A stretch of 64,000 nt of DNA, taken from Enoplosus armatus (Eukaryota > Chordata > Actinopteri > Centrarchiformes > Enoplosidae). The position numbers were made by a program, and so were the translations under genes. Numbering within the stretch: the stretch's first letter is position 1; each line of letters starts with the position of its first letter. The stretch covers positions 19,561,501 through 19,625,500 of the forward strand of contig NC_092191.1 of assembly GCF_043641665.1 (NCBI RefSeq), written 5' to 3'. The notes beneath the pieces are model-generated. The model was not told the origin of the DNA, did no database searches, and saw only the letters and a program-made list of their open reading frames with translations. Positions 23,735 through 33,850 of the stretch are shown one piece after another.

Positions 23735-24160
23735 CTTCGGTCCAAGCACCCAACGGCAGATAACTGCAAGCCTAACTGGCCCTCTTCAGAAACACACAGA
23801 GAGAGTGTTTCCCGGAGGGATTCGCCCTCCTGTCATCCCAGAAACCAGTTCTAACAAGCTGCAGATTACGCACCTTGGCTCCTGAGTTGGACCAAGAAGC
23901 CAAGTTGATCCGTGTGGGGGAGGGCCGGATTGCCTCAGCCAAGATACCCTGCATCCAGTTGTGCCTGACCCCCATCATCACATAACCAAACTCTTCATCC
24001 AGGATTTTGGCAGCCGGCTTGCCCACCCAGGACCTGAGAGAGCATTTGCTGAGCTTCGCTGATGCTTCTGGATCCTTTGTGGGAGGGAGGCCGTCTACAA
24101 AAACCAGCATAACTGTCCTGAATGCCGGAAATGGCATAGCAACCCAGTCATCGCAAGAGT
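23735..24160 (+). pseudogene. Broken BEL/Pao LTR-retrotransposon pol fragment (integrase zinc-binding region)
   Basis: Read across frames on the plus strand, the sequence matches the pol region of BEL/Pao retrotransposons just before and within the integrase N-terminal domain. Visible blocks are LRTLAPELDQEAKLIRVG, then an HPVV block, AHPGPERAFAELR and CPEC, the His and Cys residues of the zinc-binding fold. At least two frameshifts (near 23815-23822 and 23915-23925) and an in-frame TGA (24060-24062) break it. No LTRs, primer-binding site, or gag, protease or reverse-transcriptase sequence were recognised nearby, so it is a dead fragment. The long minus-strand open frames here (23494-24137) are only its shadow. 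Confidence 0.8.
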
Positions 24161-24425
24161 CCAGAGAACTGCAGCAGTGAGTGAAGTCCTCTCCTTCAGA
24201 TGCTTTATACTGATGGCGTGTTGAGTTGACGGACAGATGAACGGAGACTTATGATTGGTGCAGAGGGTGGATGGAATGTTGACACTGTTCAAAGCTACAG
24301 AGGGCCGTGCATGTGAACTGTGAGCGGGCTGAAAAGAGGGACGCCTGTGCTGGAAACTGTTGAAAAGTCGATGACCTGAACAATTATTGTTTTTACTGGC
24401 CTCTGTAATGACTTCAGACTGTTCC

Positions 24426-24914
24426 AGTGGTGGAAAGTAACTCCATTTACTTAAGCACTTACTCTACTGTCTCTACTTCACGTTTCTGGGGGAAATGTTG
24501 TACATTTATTTGACAGCTACAGTTAGAGATTTCACATAAAGAAACAAATGATTAAATCAGTGGTTCCCCCATGTTTTGGCTTGTGACCCCCTTACAGTGA
24601 AGCAGTGTATAGTTGGGACTCCTTGTCACTTTTGAGATGTCGTGAGTTAAGAACTTCTAGTGGCCCAAACAGGTAAAAGCATCCAATATTTCTCAAAAAT
24701 AAAGGCTCTGAATGAGTGCAGTAAAACTAGATCCAATAATCATCTCACGACCCCCCCCAGATTTATCTTGTGACTACGGATTGAAATACTGAACTGTACG
24801 TACTGTAAATAAGTTAATGTATACTTTTACTTTTTATACTTTAAGTACATTTTGCCAATCATATGGTGGACAGTACATACATTTAAGGATCTGATTACTT
24901 CTTCCACCACTGGA
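24426..24914. mobile_element. CCAGTGGTGGAA-type MITE with nested insertion
   Basis: The left end is CCAGTGGTGGAAAGTAACTCC. The right end is ACTTCTTCCACCACTGG, its inverted complement. Internal ACTTTAAGTACATTTTGCC and ATTTATTTGACAGCTACAG fit a well-known percomorph element. A different repeat (GTGACCCCCTTACAG to CCAGATTTATCTTGTGAC, about 24560-24780) interrupts it. Confidence 0.75.
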
Positions 24915-26484
24915 CTCTTCTTCCATCTCTGTCTGTCTTTTTCATTCTCCTAAATGCTGACCTCCATAAACAATAACCTTTACTAACCACTTCCAAATGC
25001 AGACGCCTTCGTCCACATTTACACCCACACTGCACGAGGCTCTGCATTGCTTAACCAACACGTCACCAAACCAGATCCATTACTGGAGAAGCCTCCTTTT
25101 TCCAGGAATCCACTTCACTTCACATGTTCATTATATCCTGTACGGCGTGAGGGAATACATCTCTGAGCAGCTCTTCCCTTATTGGACCGTGGCCTTAGTG
25201 CCTTTGTTGTGATTGGACACTTACAAAAGCCAGCCACCCCCTCTGTGGGTGTCTCTCATTCCAAAGGTCCGCTCCTGCATATTAAACAGCGTGGAGCGTT
25301 GCAGCAATCAAATGCAACGCCTTCATGCACGTTATCACCTCAATAAAACGAGCTACTACGGAGACAGTAAGTACATACAGTAGGCCGTGTGGTTGCAGAG
25401 GGGAGGTGTGTCTTTTGGAGGGGGTTAAAAGGGGAGTGGGGTGTCACTGTGATGAAGACAGATGATGAGGCTGCATTGCTGTAAACGAGTGAGTCAGCCC
25501 TCCCTTCAGACAGACACAGGCCTGCGGGAGGCGGAGTTGTGGGGGGGTGGGGGGGGGCGGCAGGAGGAGGGAGGGAGACTGGGGAAATGCATGGGAACTG
25601 TCCCCGGTGCTGAAATCTGGAACGGCTGCTTTCTAACAGCTTCAAGTTCAGCTCAGTGCAGTGAGGAGAAAAAAAAAAGGAAGAGAGAGGCGTGCCGTCT
25701 TTCAACACCTGACCCACATCTGAAACAATCTGCACATCACTAGTCTTAGTGTAACAGGTCAGTAATTGACCTCCTTTCTGACGCCAGCAAAAACGAAATG
25801 ATGCATTCATTTCACCTACCAATTTTCTAAACCCACGGCAGGGGGGAGTATAATATATGCCCAAAGAAAAGCTTTAGAGGCTGTTGCTGTTGAGTTATTT
25901 CCACACAGATCCTGTCCCAAGTAGGTTATTTGGCATTCTGATCACAAAGCCAGGGGAGGGAGAGTCTCTACCATGTAATTCTTTCTGAGCCAAGTCAAAA
26001 AGATTCTCATTAAAGTACTTTTTATGTCCCAAACCTCAGTCCCCAGGGACAATTGTATTGGGTTGTCATGCTATTTGTGGACTACTCATCTCCACACACA
26101 CACATACAGTTACATACGCACACACGCACAATTTAGCCCCATAAGAACTGAATGTGAAAGAGTCTGGATCAACAGGAATTGGATATTGCATTGTGCCTTT
26201 CAGGCATTGTTTCCCTCCCCTCCTCACCCACTCACATTCTTTGAAATGATTTTGTTGCATTATTCATCTTTCAAAGCTGTCATGCTTTTGTGGCTAACCC
26301 TCTGTCAGTTTGCTCAGCGTCACAGATGCACCATGAGATGGACTCTTACACTGTATATCGCAGGCAGCTGACCTCACCAGGAATTCAGCTGTATCATTCA
26401 GAAGCAAGGAAGGTGATTCAGCGGTGCTACGTACAGGTGTGACTGCTGGGATTATAGGGTATACACAAACACACTTCACACTGC

Positions 26485-26503
26485 AAAAAAAAAAAAAAAA
26501 AAA
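26485..26503. repeat. Poly-A, 19
   Basis: A homopolymer following TTCACACTGC; no retroposed body was recognised next to it. Confidence 0.9.
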
Positions 26504-26889
26504 TGCAAACACCACCGTCACCTTTCGTAACACTGTCACAGCGGCTGAAATGTGGAACTCTGGCCATATAGACTTTGCAACTTGCTCCCCAGATTTCCCT
26601 TCCCACCAAAGCGGGGGCTCTAATGTCATCCCAGTGCTGTCACTGCACGAGTTAGAGATGAGAGCTTCACTGGTGGAGGCTCCTCGCTTGTAAATACCGT
26701 GAATTAAAAATGGTCAACTTGCAGCCAGGCAGCAATGAGCAATTCCTCCCCCTAGTTTGACATGAAAAGATTATGCAACAGGTCGAGTAACTTGAAGAAG
26801 CCGGCCCGAGGGGGTATGAAGGGCCGTCGCTGCAATGTACAGTATTTCGGATGAGGCCAGCAGGAGAATGATGTCACAAGTCCGTAAAT

Positions 26890-27970
26890 AAGGGGTCCTT
26901 TTCTCGGGCACTGCAGAGACCGGGGCGGGTGTGGTGACTGCATTAGTAGACGCGCGATCCCCGGCGCAAGACGCGTGAGACCAAAATGTTCCGCGGTAAC
27001 AACGTGGACCTCCCCTGCAAAGGGCTCTGCTCGCCGTCCACTGTGGCTGTGGCTGCCCGCTACTTGTCGGGACGTGCCTTGAAGTTCAAACCAAATCTGC
27101 TGCCGGGAAATGAGGCGCAAATTTGCCGATGTGTCGCTTTGTATTCTGACAGCCAAGAAGGGGTGCCCGGTGACGGTGCGCCCTCCCCAAGCCCGTGTGT
27201 TTGATGGAAAAACAGCCGACATGCGGAATGACAACCTGACATCTGCTCCCCGTCTGACAACAGCTTTAGTGTTCTCCACAGAGCACCCCGCTCTCTCCCT
27301 CAGAGCACCCCATGCCATTTTTTTTTTTTTTGTATGCTGCCCCCCCCCCCCCCCCTCTCTCTCTCTCTGTACCCCACTCTTTCTCATTCCTATGCGGCTC
27401 CCCCCCGCCCCCCCCCCTCCCCAGCTTATTTCCACACACGAACAACAACGGAATTGAACAGCGGCTTCATAAAATATGCAGGTACAAAAAAAAAAAAAAA
27501 AAAAAAAGGCAACTCGGAAAGCACCGACATCTCAAGCACACTCAGAACACTTTGCATGCTCTACCGACAACTGACCTCCCAGTCTAACGAATCCCACTCT
27601 TCGGTAAACATCCGGAGGATTTCTTTTCATCCAGAAAAAAAAAAAAAAAAGAAGAAAAAACAGAAAAGCGGACCAGGCGCAGCGGCTCTACGGAGCGACC
27701 GGGCGATGCGATGCCATTGCGCCTTTTTGTGGTATTATCCTCGTGAAAGCGATTCGAGCAGGGGGACGTCGTCGGGAGACAGCATCTCGGCGGTCGGCGG
27801 CGGTCGACACCAACTTGAGCGACACAGATGAACGATGCTACGCGTTGCAGTCCAACATTTTCGCTCGGCGATGGTTGCAGCCAATTAGCACAGCACTTGC
27901 GCTCGGAGGCGAATAGCTCCCGACAAGGCGCTCCTTCTCTCGAGCATCGCCTCTATTTCAGCTGCTGTGC
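26890..27970. promoter_or_regulatory. Intragenic CpG island, candidate alternative promoter
   Basis: By eye there are roughly 30 CpG dinucleotides in 26900-27230 and a similar number in 27660-27960, far above the surrounding intron where CpG is scarce. The two CpG-dense blocks are separated by low-complexity DNA (T14, C16, CT run, A22). The island lies 0.4-1.5 kb inside the intron that follows the GPS exon, upstream of the TM1 exon in the direction of transcription. That placement would suit a promoter for a transcript lacking the extracellular exons. No TATA box or certain first-exon donor could be assigned on the minus strand. Confidence 0.55.
27318..27507. repeat. Low-complexity cluster in the CpG island
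   Basis: T14 (27318-27331), C16 (about 27340-27355), a CT run to 27368, further C tracts around 27402-27418, and A22 (27486-27507). Confidence 0.92.
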
Positions 27971-28388
27971 TGCTTTTTGGAGGAAAAAAAAAGGAAAAAA
28001 AAAAAAGGTGGCAGACTATACAACACACGCAACTTCTCATTTCCAGGATATGGGGGTGGTTGGGGGTGGGTGGGGGGGGGGGGGGAATTTAGCGTGGCGC
28101 ATACTCCAAAGCCAATAAATCCCCGTAGCGCATTTGACAAATCCTTTCCCTCTGCTGAAGAGCAACAATAAAGGAAGCTTTTAAAGGTCCCTGCATGAAG
28201 TGCTTCTTAAACACGTGACTCCATCTATTCCATGGTGGAGGGGGGGAAAAAAAAAGATGCATTTGATCCATAATAGGCCCTAAGCAGTGGAAGAGACGTT
28301 ATGTGGAGGGGGTCAGCTTGTGCTAAACAAAAAAAAAAAAAAAAAAAAAATATGAATGACACTGGTTACCACACAGTAGACTACTCAC

Positions 28389-28597
28389 CATTAGCACAGC
28401 AAAGTTATTGTGATGGGTGCAATGAATGGTGGTCGTGTTGCCCCCGGAGCCTGTTATGTGGCAGCCCTCTGCCCTCCAGCCACCGTGTCCATCCAGCAGG
28501 TCAAAATCCCAATAGGCTGCGGTGGGGTCTACACCCAGTGCGAAGTGCCTGAGAGCGATAGTAACGGAGTGCACGGCGCTCCCGAGGCTGCACCCAT
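28389..28597 (-). CDS. adgra1: adgra1 internal exon: C-terminal GAIN subdomain with GPS
   Basis: The exon has two bases plus 69 codons, starting GCSLGSAVHSVTIALRHFAL and containing AAYWDFDLLDGHGGWRAEGC, then ending THHNNFAVLM. This is the end of the GAIN domain and the GPCR proteolysis site of an ADGRA receptor. The paired Trp and Cys residues (Trp in YWDF and GGWR, Cys in EGCH and HCTH) and the terminal FAVLM are family landmarks. The usual His-Leu-Thr cleavage triplet is replaced by His-His-Asn, so self-cleavage is unlikely. The acceptor is TTTGCAG (AG at 28599-28598); an alternative AG ten bases further in would break the phase. The donor is GTGAGTAG (28388-28381). The last codon is ATG, directly followed across the intron by Asp-Leu-Lys, so it coincides with the initiator Met of the human short protein. 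Confidence 0.93.
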
Positions 28598-28729
28598 CTG
28601 CAAAGGAGAAACAGCAAGGCATTCAATTAAGGAAGCCAAGTGGAAAGTCTGTGTGAAAGTGCCGTGTGGCAGAGGCAGCGTGGACACGGGGCGCGCGCGT
28701 TCACGTGCATGCAAACTCCTGCAAGCACA

Positions 28730-28762
<33 letters not shown>

Positions 28763-29169
28763 TTAGGTGGATATGACAGTGTGGGACCGTTTCTGAGGTT
28801 GTGTGAAGTGTTGCAGATAAACTTTAGTCTCAGATGGAGAGCTGGAGCGGCCATGCCTCCAGAAAGAGAAATGCAGCAGTGAAAGCACGGCGCGATGATG
28901 ATGATGATGATGGTGGTGATGGTGATGATGATGCGGTGATTCCGTTCAGTGGAATCCAATAAACAGTAACAAGCAGCTGAGTTTTGATTTTTGATTTTTT
29001 TTTGGGGGGGGGGGCAACGCGCACGGCCAGGCTGTGAAGCTGGCGTGTCAACATGTTGCGCAGCGCTAACTGATAGTATGTGTGTGTGTGTGTGTGCAGG
29101 CATGTAGTCGGCTACACAGCGCAGCGTTGACATCACAGGCATGAAGATAAAACATGGATTTCCTCTTAC
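28598..29169 (-). other. adgra1 intron, 572 bp
   Basis: This short intron joins the two GAIN exons, with splice phase 1 at its start (FTKL then G|AT). It contains a CA microsatellite (28738-28761), an imperfect GAT/GGT triplet run (28892-28935), a G tract near 29004-29013 and a TG run (29077-29097). No other feature is seen. Confidence 0.9.
28892..28935. repeat. GAT/GGT triplet repeat
   Basis: Imperfect GAT units with GGT interruptions inside the 572-bp intron. Confidence 0.9.
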
Positions 29170-29380
29170 CTAATTTGGTGAAAGCAACTGGTGTTGAAAC
29201 GCTCCTGCGCTTCCCATCGTCGGCGAGATTTGACGAATTCCCCGTGCAAGGAAAGAGTTTCCCATTGCGAAACACAATGAACTGCAGCTTGCAAGTGGAG
29301 TTATCAACAGATTGCAGCGCAGAGGAGGATACAGGCGTACCAGCCAGCGGTAAATGGATTGAGGCGACTGCCACTGAGTT
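29170..29380 (-). CDS. adgra1: adgra1 internal exon: GAIN-domain segment
   Basis: The exon has 70 codons plus one base, starting NSVAVASIHLPLAG, with TCKLQFIVFRNGKLFPCTGN and NLADDGKRRSVSTPVAFTKL near the end. The FRNGKLF and DDGKRRSV blocks are diagnostic for the extracellular domain of the ADGRA group. The donor is GTAAGAG (29169-29163), and the leftover G joins AT of the next exon to make Asp. The acceptor AG is at 29382-29381, behind an unusually repetitive polypyrimidine tract (a TC run, then about 21 T, then TTCCATCCGCAG). It starts in phase 0, so at least one more coding exon must exist upstream if this exon is translated, but none was recognised to the right. Confidence 0.92.
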
Positions 29381-29393
29381 CTGCGGATGGAAC

Positions 29394-29427
29394 AAAAAAA
29401 AAAAAAAAAAAAAAGAGAGAGAGAGAG
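29394..29427. repeat. Poly-A plus GA repeat forming the splice-acceptor pyrimidine tract
   Basis: About 21 A then seven GA units on the plus strand. In the sense direction of adgra1 this is (TC)n then T21, ending 13 bases before the 29380 exon start. Confidence 0.93.
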
Positions 29428-29799
29428 GAAAATAAAAATTAAATAATGTCTCCGAGATGCGCAGGAGGGGAAAAAAAGAAGAAGAAAGAAAAACAACAAA
29501 GTCCCATAGAAAAAAAGAAAAAGACAGACAAATTGCTTTCCTCTCCAGGAGTGGAGGAGACCATAGACCACAAGTGACCAAGGGAATGAGAATCACGTTT
29601 GAAGCGCTCTGGTGCGCCTATTTGGTCAGGCTCCCTGCCGCAGAGGTGGAAATGGTTCTTACCATTTCAGCTTGAGGGCACATCAACACTGCAGCTTGAT
29701 TTAAAGAGACAACCGGTCTGACTTTATCTTCTTTTCACCGACTATAAACACAGGAGAACCCCCCCGAAAAAAAACAAAAACAAAACATCCCTGGCAACA

Positions 29800-29830
29800 T
29801 TTTTTTTTTTTTTTTTGGGGGGGGGGGGGG
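29800..29830. repeat. Poly-T then poly-G
   Basis: About 17 T directly followed by about 14 G. Confidence 0.92.
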
Positions 29831-29950
29831 TTCTAAGGAGAGAGGCATGACTTGGGTATGTCAAGGTGTGCGCACACGCCATCTTTGAGCACAAGTGAAT
29901 CCAAACTCATGTTGTAAACTTGTTTTTTTTTTATTGCTGTAAGTGCAAGC

Positions 29951-29990
29951 AAAAACAAACAAACAAACAAACAAACAAACAAACAAAAAC
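29951..29990. repeat. AAAC tetranucleotide repeat
   Basis: About eight uninterrupted AAAC units. Confidence 0.95.
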
Positions 29991-30438
29991 ACCAAGAATC
30001 CCATGGCCAGGCATGGCCAAAAAAAAAAAAAAAAAAATCCCATCAGAGTTGCATTCAAGATCCACAATCCCTCTGATCTGTTATGACCTGCAGCTAATCA
30101 TGCTGCACACAGAACCAATCACACATCAGCAGTCAGGAGTCTGAGCCCATCCCGTCCCCAGAGCGTCCGCGCTGGAGTCAGGATACAGTTCTTTTTTTTT
30201 TGAGGCTGCATGGTAACGCCTGCGGGAACTTTGCCACAGCTCAGGGTTTCGGCGCGGCTGATGCCCCTGGTGGACAGAAATGTTGTTCAAGGGTGTGTGG
30301 ACCGGTGACTGACTGCACTCAGGACAGGACAGGCAGCACTTAGCCCCTGCACAGGAGATCAAGTTTAATCTTAAAAAAAGGGGGCTTCCGAAGTGGCACC
30401 GTCAGCACATAAGAGCTGCACGTGTGCTGTCAATATTT

Positions 30439-30469
30439 CATATATATATATATATATATTTATATATAG
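30439..30469. repeat. TA microsatellite
   Basis: TA dinucleotides with one T insertion. Confidence 0.95.
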
Positions 30470-30790
30470 AAACAGAGAGGAGGAGCTACAGTGTGCTTGC
30501 AAAGGGCGAGTGTGCTTGTTTAAAAGGAGAAGCTCGTACACACATGATCTCAGTTGTAATGCATTCAGTGCTAATGCGCATACGGGGTATGAAACACACA
30601 AACAGACTGATTTCCTCTCTGTTGATTCATCGGGATGTAATTACACAGAAGCGGCTCTTTCAAATAAACACAACAACCGACTTCTTCGACCCATTTCTGT
30701 GGCGTGAACATACTTCTAGGAAGAAGCAAAAACACTGAAGGTCCCCACGTATTTATCCAGTAAGTGACCCTAATGGAGAATGACGCTGAT

Positions 30791-30809
30791 GACGACGACG
30801 ACGACGACG
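30791..30809. repeat. GAC triplet repeat
   Basis: Six GAC units, CpG-containing. Confidence 0.9.
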
Positions 30810-31408
30810 GCGACACGCGTTCATAATAAAGATAATGGCCGTGTTAGCAGGCAGGGGAAGGGAGGGGAGGGGGAGGGGGACTCGGGTTTCCAAAATGAAG
30901 CCTTCTGTCCAGCTTTCAATCACGTCACCCTCCAGTGTGAGAGGATCAGCACTTTGGGCCTAAAGGGGAGGGAAGCTTCCTGCCAGAGATGAATGTGGAT
31001 GCCCATAAAGTGCCCTTACAGTTAATGGGGAGCTGCTTAGTCAGACGTTCGGCCCCAATCAATGCCGAGGAGAAAGATGGCCAAATTTCTTAATCAAGCT
31101 AAACAAGGGCTCCTTTGTGGCTTCCTGGCTTTCTTATGCTGGCTACAGCGTTGCGGTGTTCGTGAAATGTGGGTGCCCCGGCGGTGACAGACTTCCAAGA
31201 GTCTAGGGTTGTTTTGATGCTCCTGGCCCTTCTATCATCCAGGACAATGATTCTATACGGGCGACAAAGAGCAACGGCGTGCTTAAGCACAGTTCCTTTA
31301 CATTACACCCACCGTGTGTGAGGAGCAAGTGGTGATTTTACAGCATTGGGTTTGTTAGCTATTAGATTCTGCATTGACTCACTCTCGAAGGCTTATTGAT
31401 TTTCATCC

Positions 31409-31412
<4 letters not shown>

Positions 31413-31451
<39 letters not shown>
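31413..31451. repeat. GT microsatellite
   Basis: About 19 uninterrupted GT units. Confidence 0.97.
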
Positions 31452-33684
31452 GGGAGAGGAAGAAAGACAGAGAATCCTTGCCTTGAAATTTATGTTGCAT
31501 CATTTCCTTTCTCCAAACAGCTTAAGCTTGGCAGTCTGTTTCCAAGACGTCACGGGATACAGACATCAGGGATAGAGGCGGGGAGGATTTGAGCCCCGGT
31601 GGCAGTTGGGGAGACGGGAGTGAGTTAACCACAGGGCCGGCACGCTATCCGAGGGGATTCTCATACGCCGAGCACAGATGCCAGGTGACCTTCATCCCCC
31701 GGGGGAGGGGGTGGGGGGTGTTTTCAAGGCGTACAACTCACAAAAGGAAATCTTATCTCGTATACTTGTCTCCTCATCTCTTTTTACATCTTTTATCCTC
31801 TTTTATGTGGCGTATCAAAGGGATTTACAGCCCAGAGGGTGTGCTACAAGCCGCGGCGTTCGCAAGGTCCCGTTCTAAGCGACGATCTATGTTCCTCCTG
31901 AGCAACCTAAACAGCTACATTTCCTCAACCCCAACACCACCAGGGACCTCGCACTTCAGAGTTGATTTAGCTGGTTGTACCTCAGCCGTCTGACCTTCCT
32001 CCGAGCCCCTCCCTTTTCCAACAGGGCGGCATGCTGTAGCCTTAGTAACCATAATCACACACTCCCCTCCGCCTCTCGCTCTAGCCTCGGGATCGCTCTC
32101 CTTTTCCTTTTTTTTTCTCTCCCTCTGCCCACTTATTTCTTTCCTTACAGAGGGCATCCAGGTGAATGTCAGCAGTCACCTCCTATTTCGGGCTGTTCCC
32201 TTTCGTCTGCCCCCCCCCCACCCCCACCCCCACCTGCTCCTTGATGGAACCACAAAGCTGCAAAAACAGCCTGCAGGGCACAACACAACAGTGGCGTTTG
32301 ACCCGGGGCAGCCACCAAATCACAGCGTAAACATCACGCTTAAACATGGCTCCTTGACTTCACAGGGGGATTACTGTCGAATGTGTTTAGACAAAGAGGT
32401 GGAAGTGAAGAGAGCCTGCAAGTGTGTTTCTTGTTTTTTTTCCATTGTACAATCCAAAATTAGAAAAAGCCACAGCTCTGTGCCTTTGTAGATATATCTG
32501 TGGGAGAGATAAATTGATTTATTTGTGCAGGAGGCAACTTGAAAATTAACCATAAACGAAATGAATTTAGCTCAAAGGGCAGCTTGCTGAGCTCGGCCGC
32601 GGCCGAGGAGAACTGCTGACGAGCACGATGGGAGATTTGCATAATTTTTTTTTTTGTAATCATTGGCAGTTCTGTCAGCGCAGACGTGGTCAAAGACACA
32701 ATGACCATGACAAGTAGGTAGATCATCAGGAAGCTTCATTTCCACCCATGACGTTTCAGGGTCTGAAAAGAAGTCACAGTTGTGCTCAAAAGCAACATTT
32801 AGCAAGGCCTCCTACTGGAGCTACTTCCCAGGTTTGAACATATTTGTATTGCCCGACGTTAAAAACATGAACAAAGGAAACATAATTCCACAAAAGCGAT
32901 TGCCATGGTTGCAGCTTAAAAGGCGTTTTCCTCCTGAGCATTATTATGTTGTAGCGTTGTTAGCATTACTTATCAAGAGAAATTAAATACAGCCCTACAC
33001 GGTTGCCATGCCGACAAGAGTCTGTTTCCTCCAGACGGGTTGTGTTGGTTGGGGGGGGGGGCATTTGAGCAGATTTGAAGCAGGAAGTCAGGCTCTTTGG
33101 AGAGGCAGAGCTGTGCTTCAGCTGTCAGCTACACTCTCCTCAGTCAGCTCTGACTCAAACTGTCACATCGCCGGGTTGTCTCAACACAAAAACACTCAAA
33201 CGGCTGCAACAGATGGACAACATTGTTTGCTTAAGAAAGCATTGTGGATCACGAATTAATGAATTTATTGTGTGTAAAAGCATAGCTAATGTAAGAGCTG
33301 CAGGGCGATTGATAATGAGCCAAAAAGGAGCCAAGTCTTTGAGACAGAACAGATCTTAGGAGGGAAATTCACAGATTCCTCTGCATTAATTAATACAGAA
33401 ATATCACTCTCTCTCCACAGAACCTGATTGGCCACTGTCAGCTTTCTCCACACCCAGAAACGTATCAAAAGAGTTTTGTCTCATCAGTCCACGGATGCCA
33501 CGTCAATGTGGCCTGCATGCCCATTATCAGTGAAGGCAAAGATGACTGTGACTCAGCGCACAGTGTCTCTAGAAAGTACACATTTTCAGGCAGCACTGTA
33601 ATGATAAGAAACAAATTGGGCGCAGAAAGAAAAAAAAAACATTCCTCTGAGTCATTTCCCGTTTATTATTAATTATATTTATTA

Positions 33685-33850
33685 TTTAAAGGGTCAGTTC
33701 ACCCAAATCACAAAATAACATATTCCAACTTGCCTCTGGTGGTATCAGGGCACGCGGAGAGGTTCTGTTTAACGAGCAGAGGTTTTAAAGATACCCAACT
33801 GCGACACTTGAGATGCAACTAGTTCTCGGACAGAAAGTAGTTCCAGTGAA
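33685..33850 (+). repeat. TTAAAGGGTCAGTTCACCC-type interspersed repeat, partial
   Basis: Starts TTTAAAGGGTCAGTTCACCC, then AAATCACAAAATAACATATT and CTCTGGTGGTAT. I know this left end from many percomorph copies; the right part is degraded. Confidence 0.55.

Larger units (their letters stand above)
7154..28388 (-). other. adgra1 intron, 21.2 kb
   Basis: This very long intron lies between the GPS exon and the TM1 exon. It contains many short interspersed elements (listed separately), a broken BEL/Pao pol remnant, several microsatellites, a CpG-rich patch at 13200-13640 and a strong CpG island at 26890-27970. Stretches with no recognised feature are 7510-8640, 9850-10680, 11510-13030, 13960-14650, 14970-15460, 16610-17750, 19750-20690, 20740-21250 and 24915-26480. 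They read as unique intronic sequence without splice-bounded coding potential that I could recognise. Confidence 0.85.

Noticed and set aside
23494..24137. Two minus-strand frames (91 and 121 codons) as a gene
   Set aside because: The plus strand of the same DNA matches BEL/Pao pol across frameshifts, so these are antisense shadows.
25340..25864. 174-codon minus-strand open frame
   Set aside because: It crosses a G-rich/C-rich low-complexity block and shows no family resemblance.
26752..27435. 227-codon minus-strand open frame
   Set aside because: It is the longest open frame in the window, but it runs through the CpG island and through C, CT and A tracts, has no recognisable domain, and no splice link to adgra1 could be made.
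28323..28622. Treating the 99-codon minus-strand frame as a stand-alone small protein
   Set aside because: Its ends lie in intron. The splice-bounded part 28389-28597 is an internal adgra1 exon in phase with its neighbours.
29066..29596. 176-codon and 133-codon minus-strand open frames as complete proteins
   Set aside because: Only the 29170-29380 part is coding, bounded by good splice sites. The rest is the pyrimidine tract and intron read through.
31099..31290. 63-codon minus-strand frame in GC-balanced unique sequence as an upstream adgra1 exon
   Set aside because: No ADGRA landmark residues and no consistent acceptor/donor pair in the needed phase.
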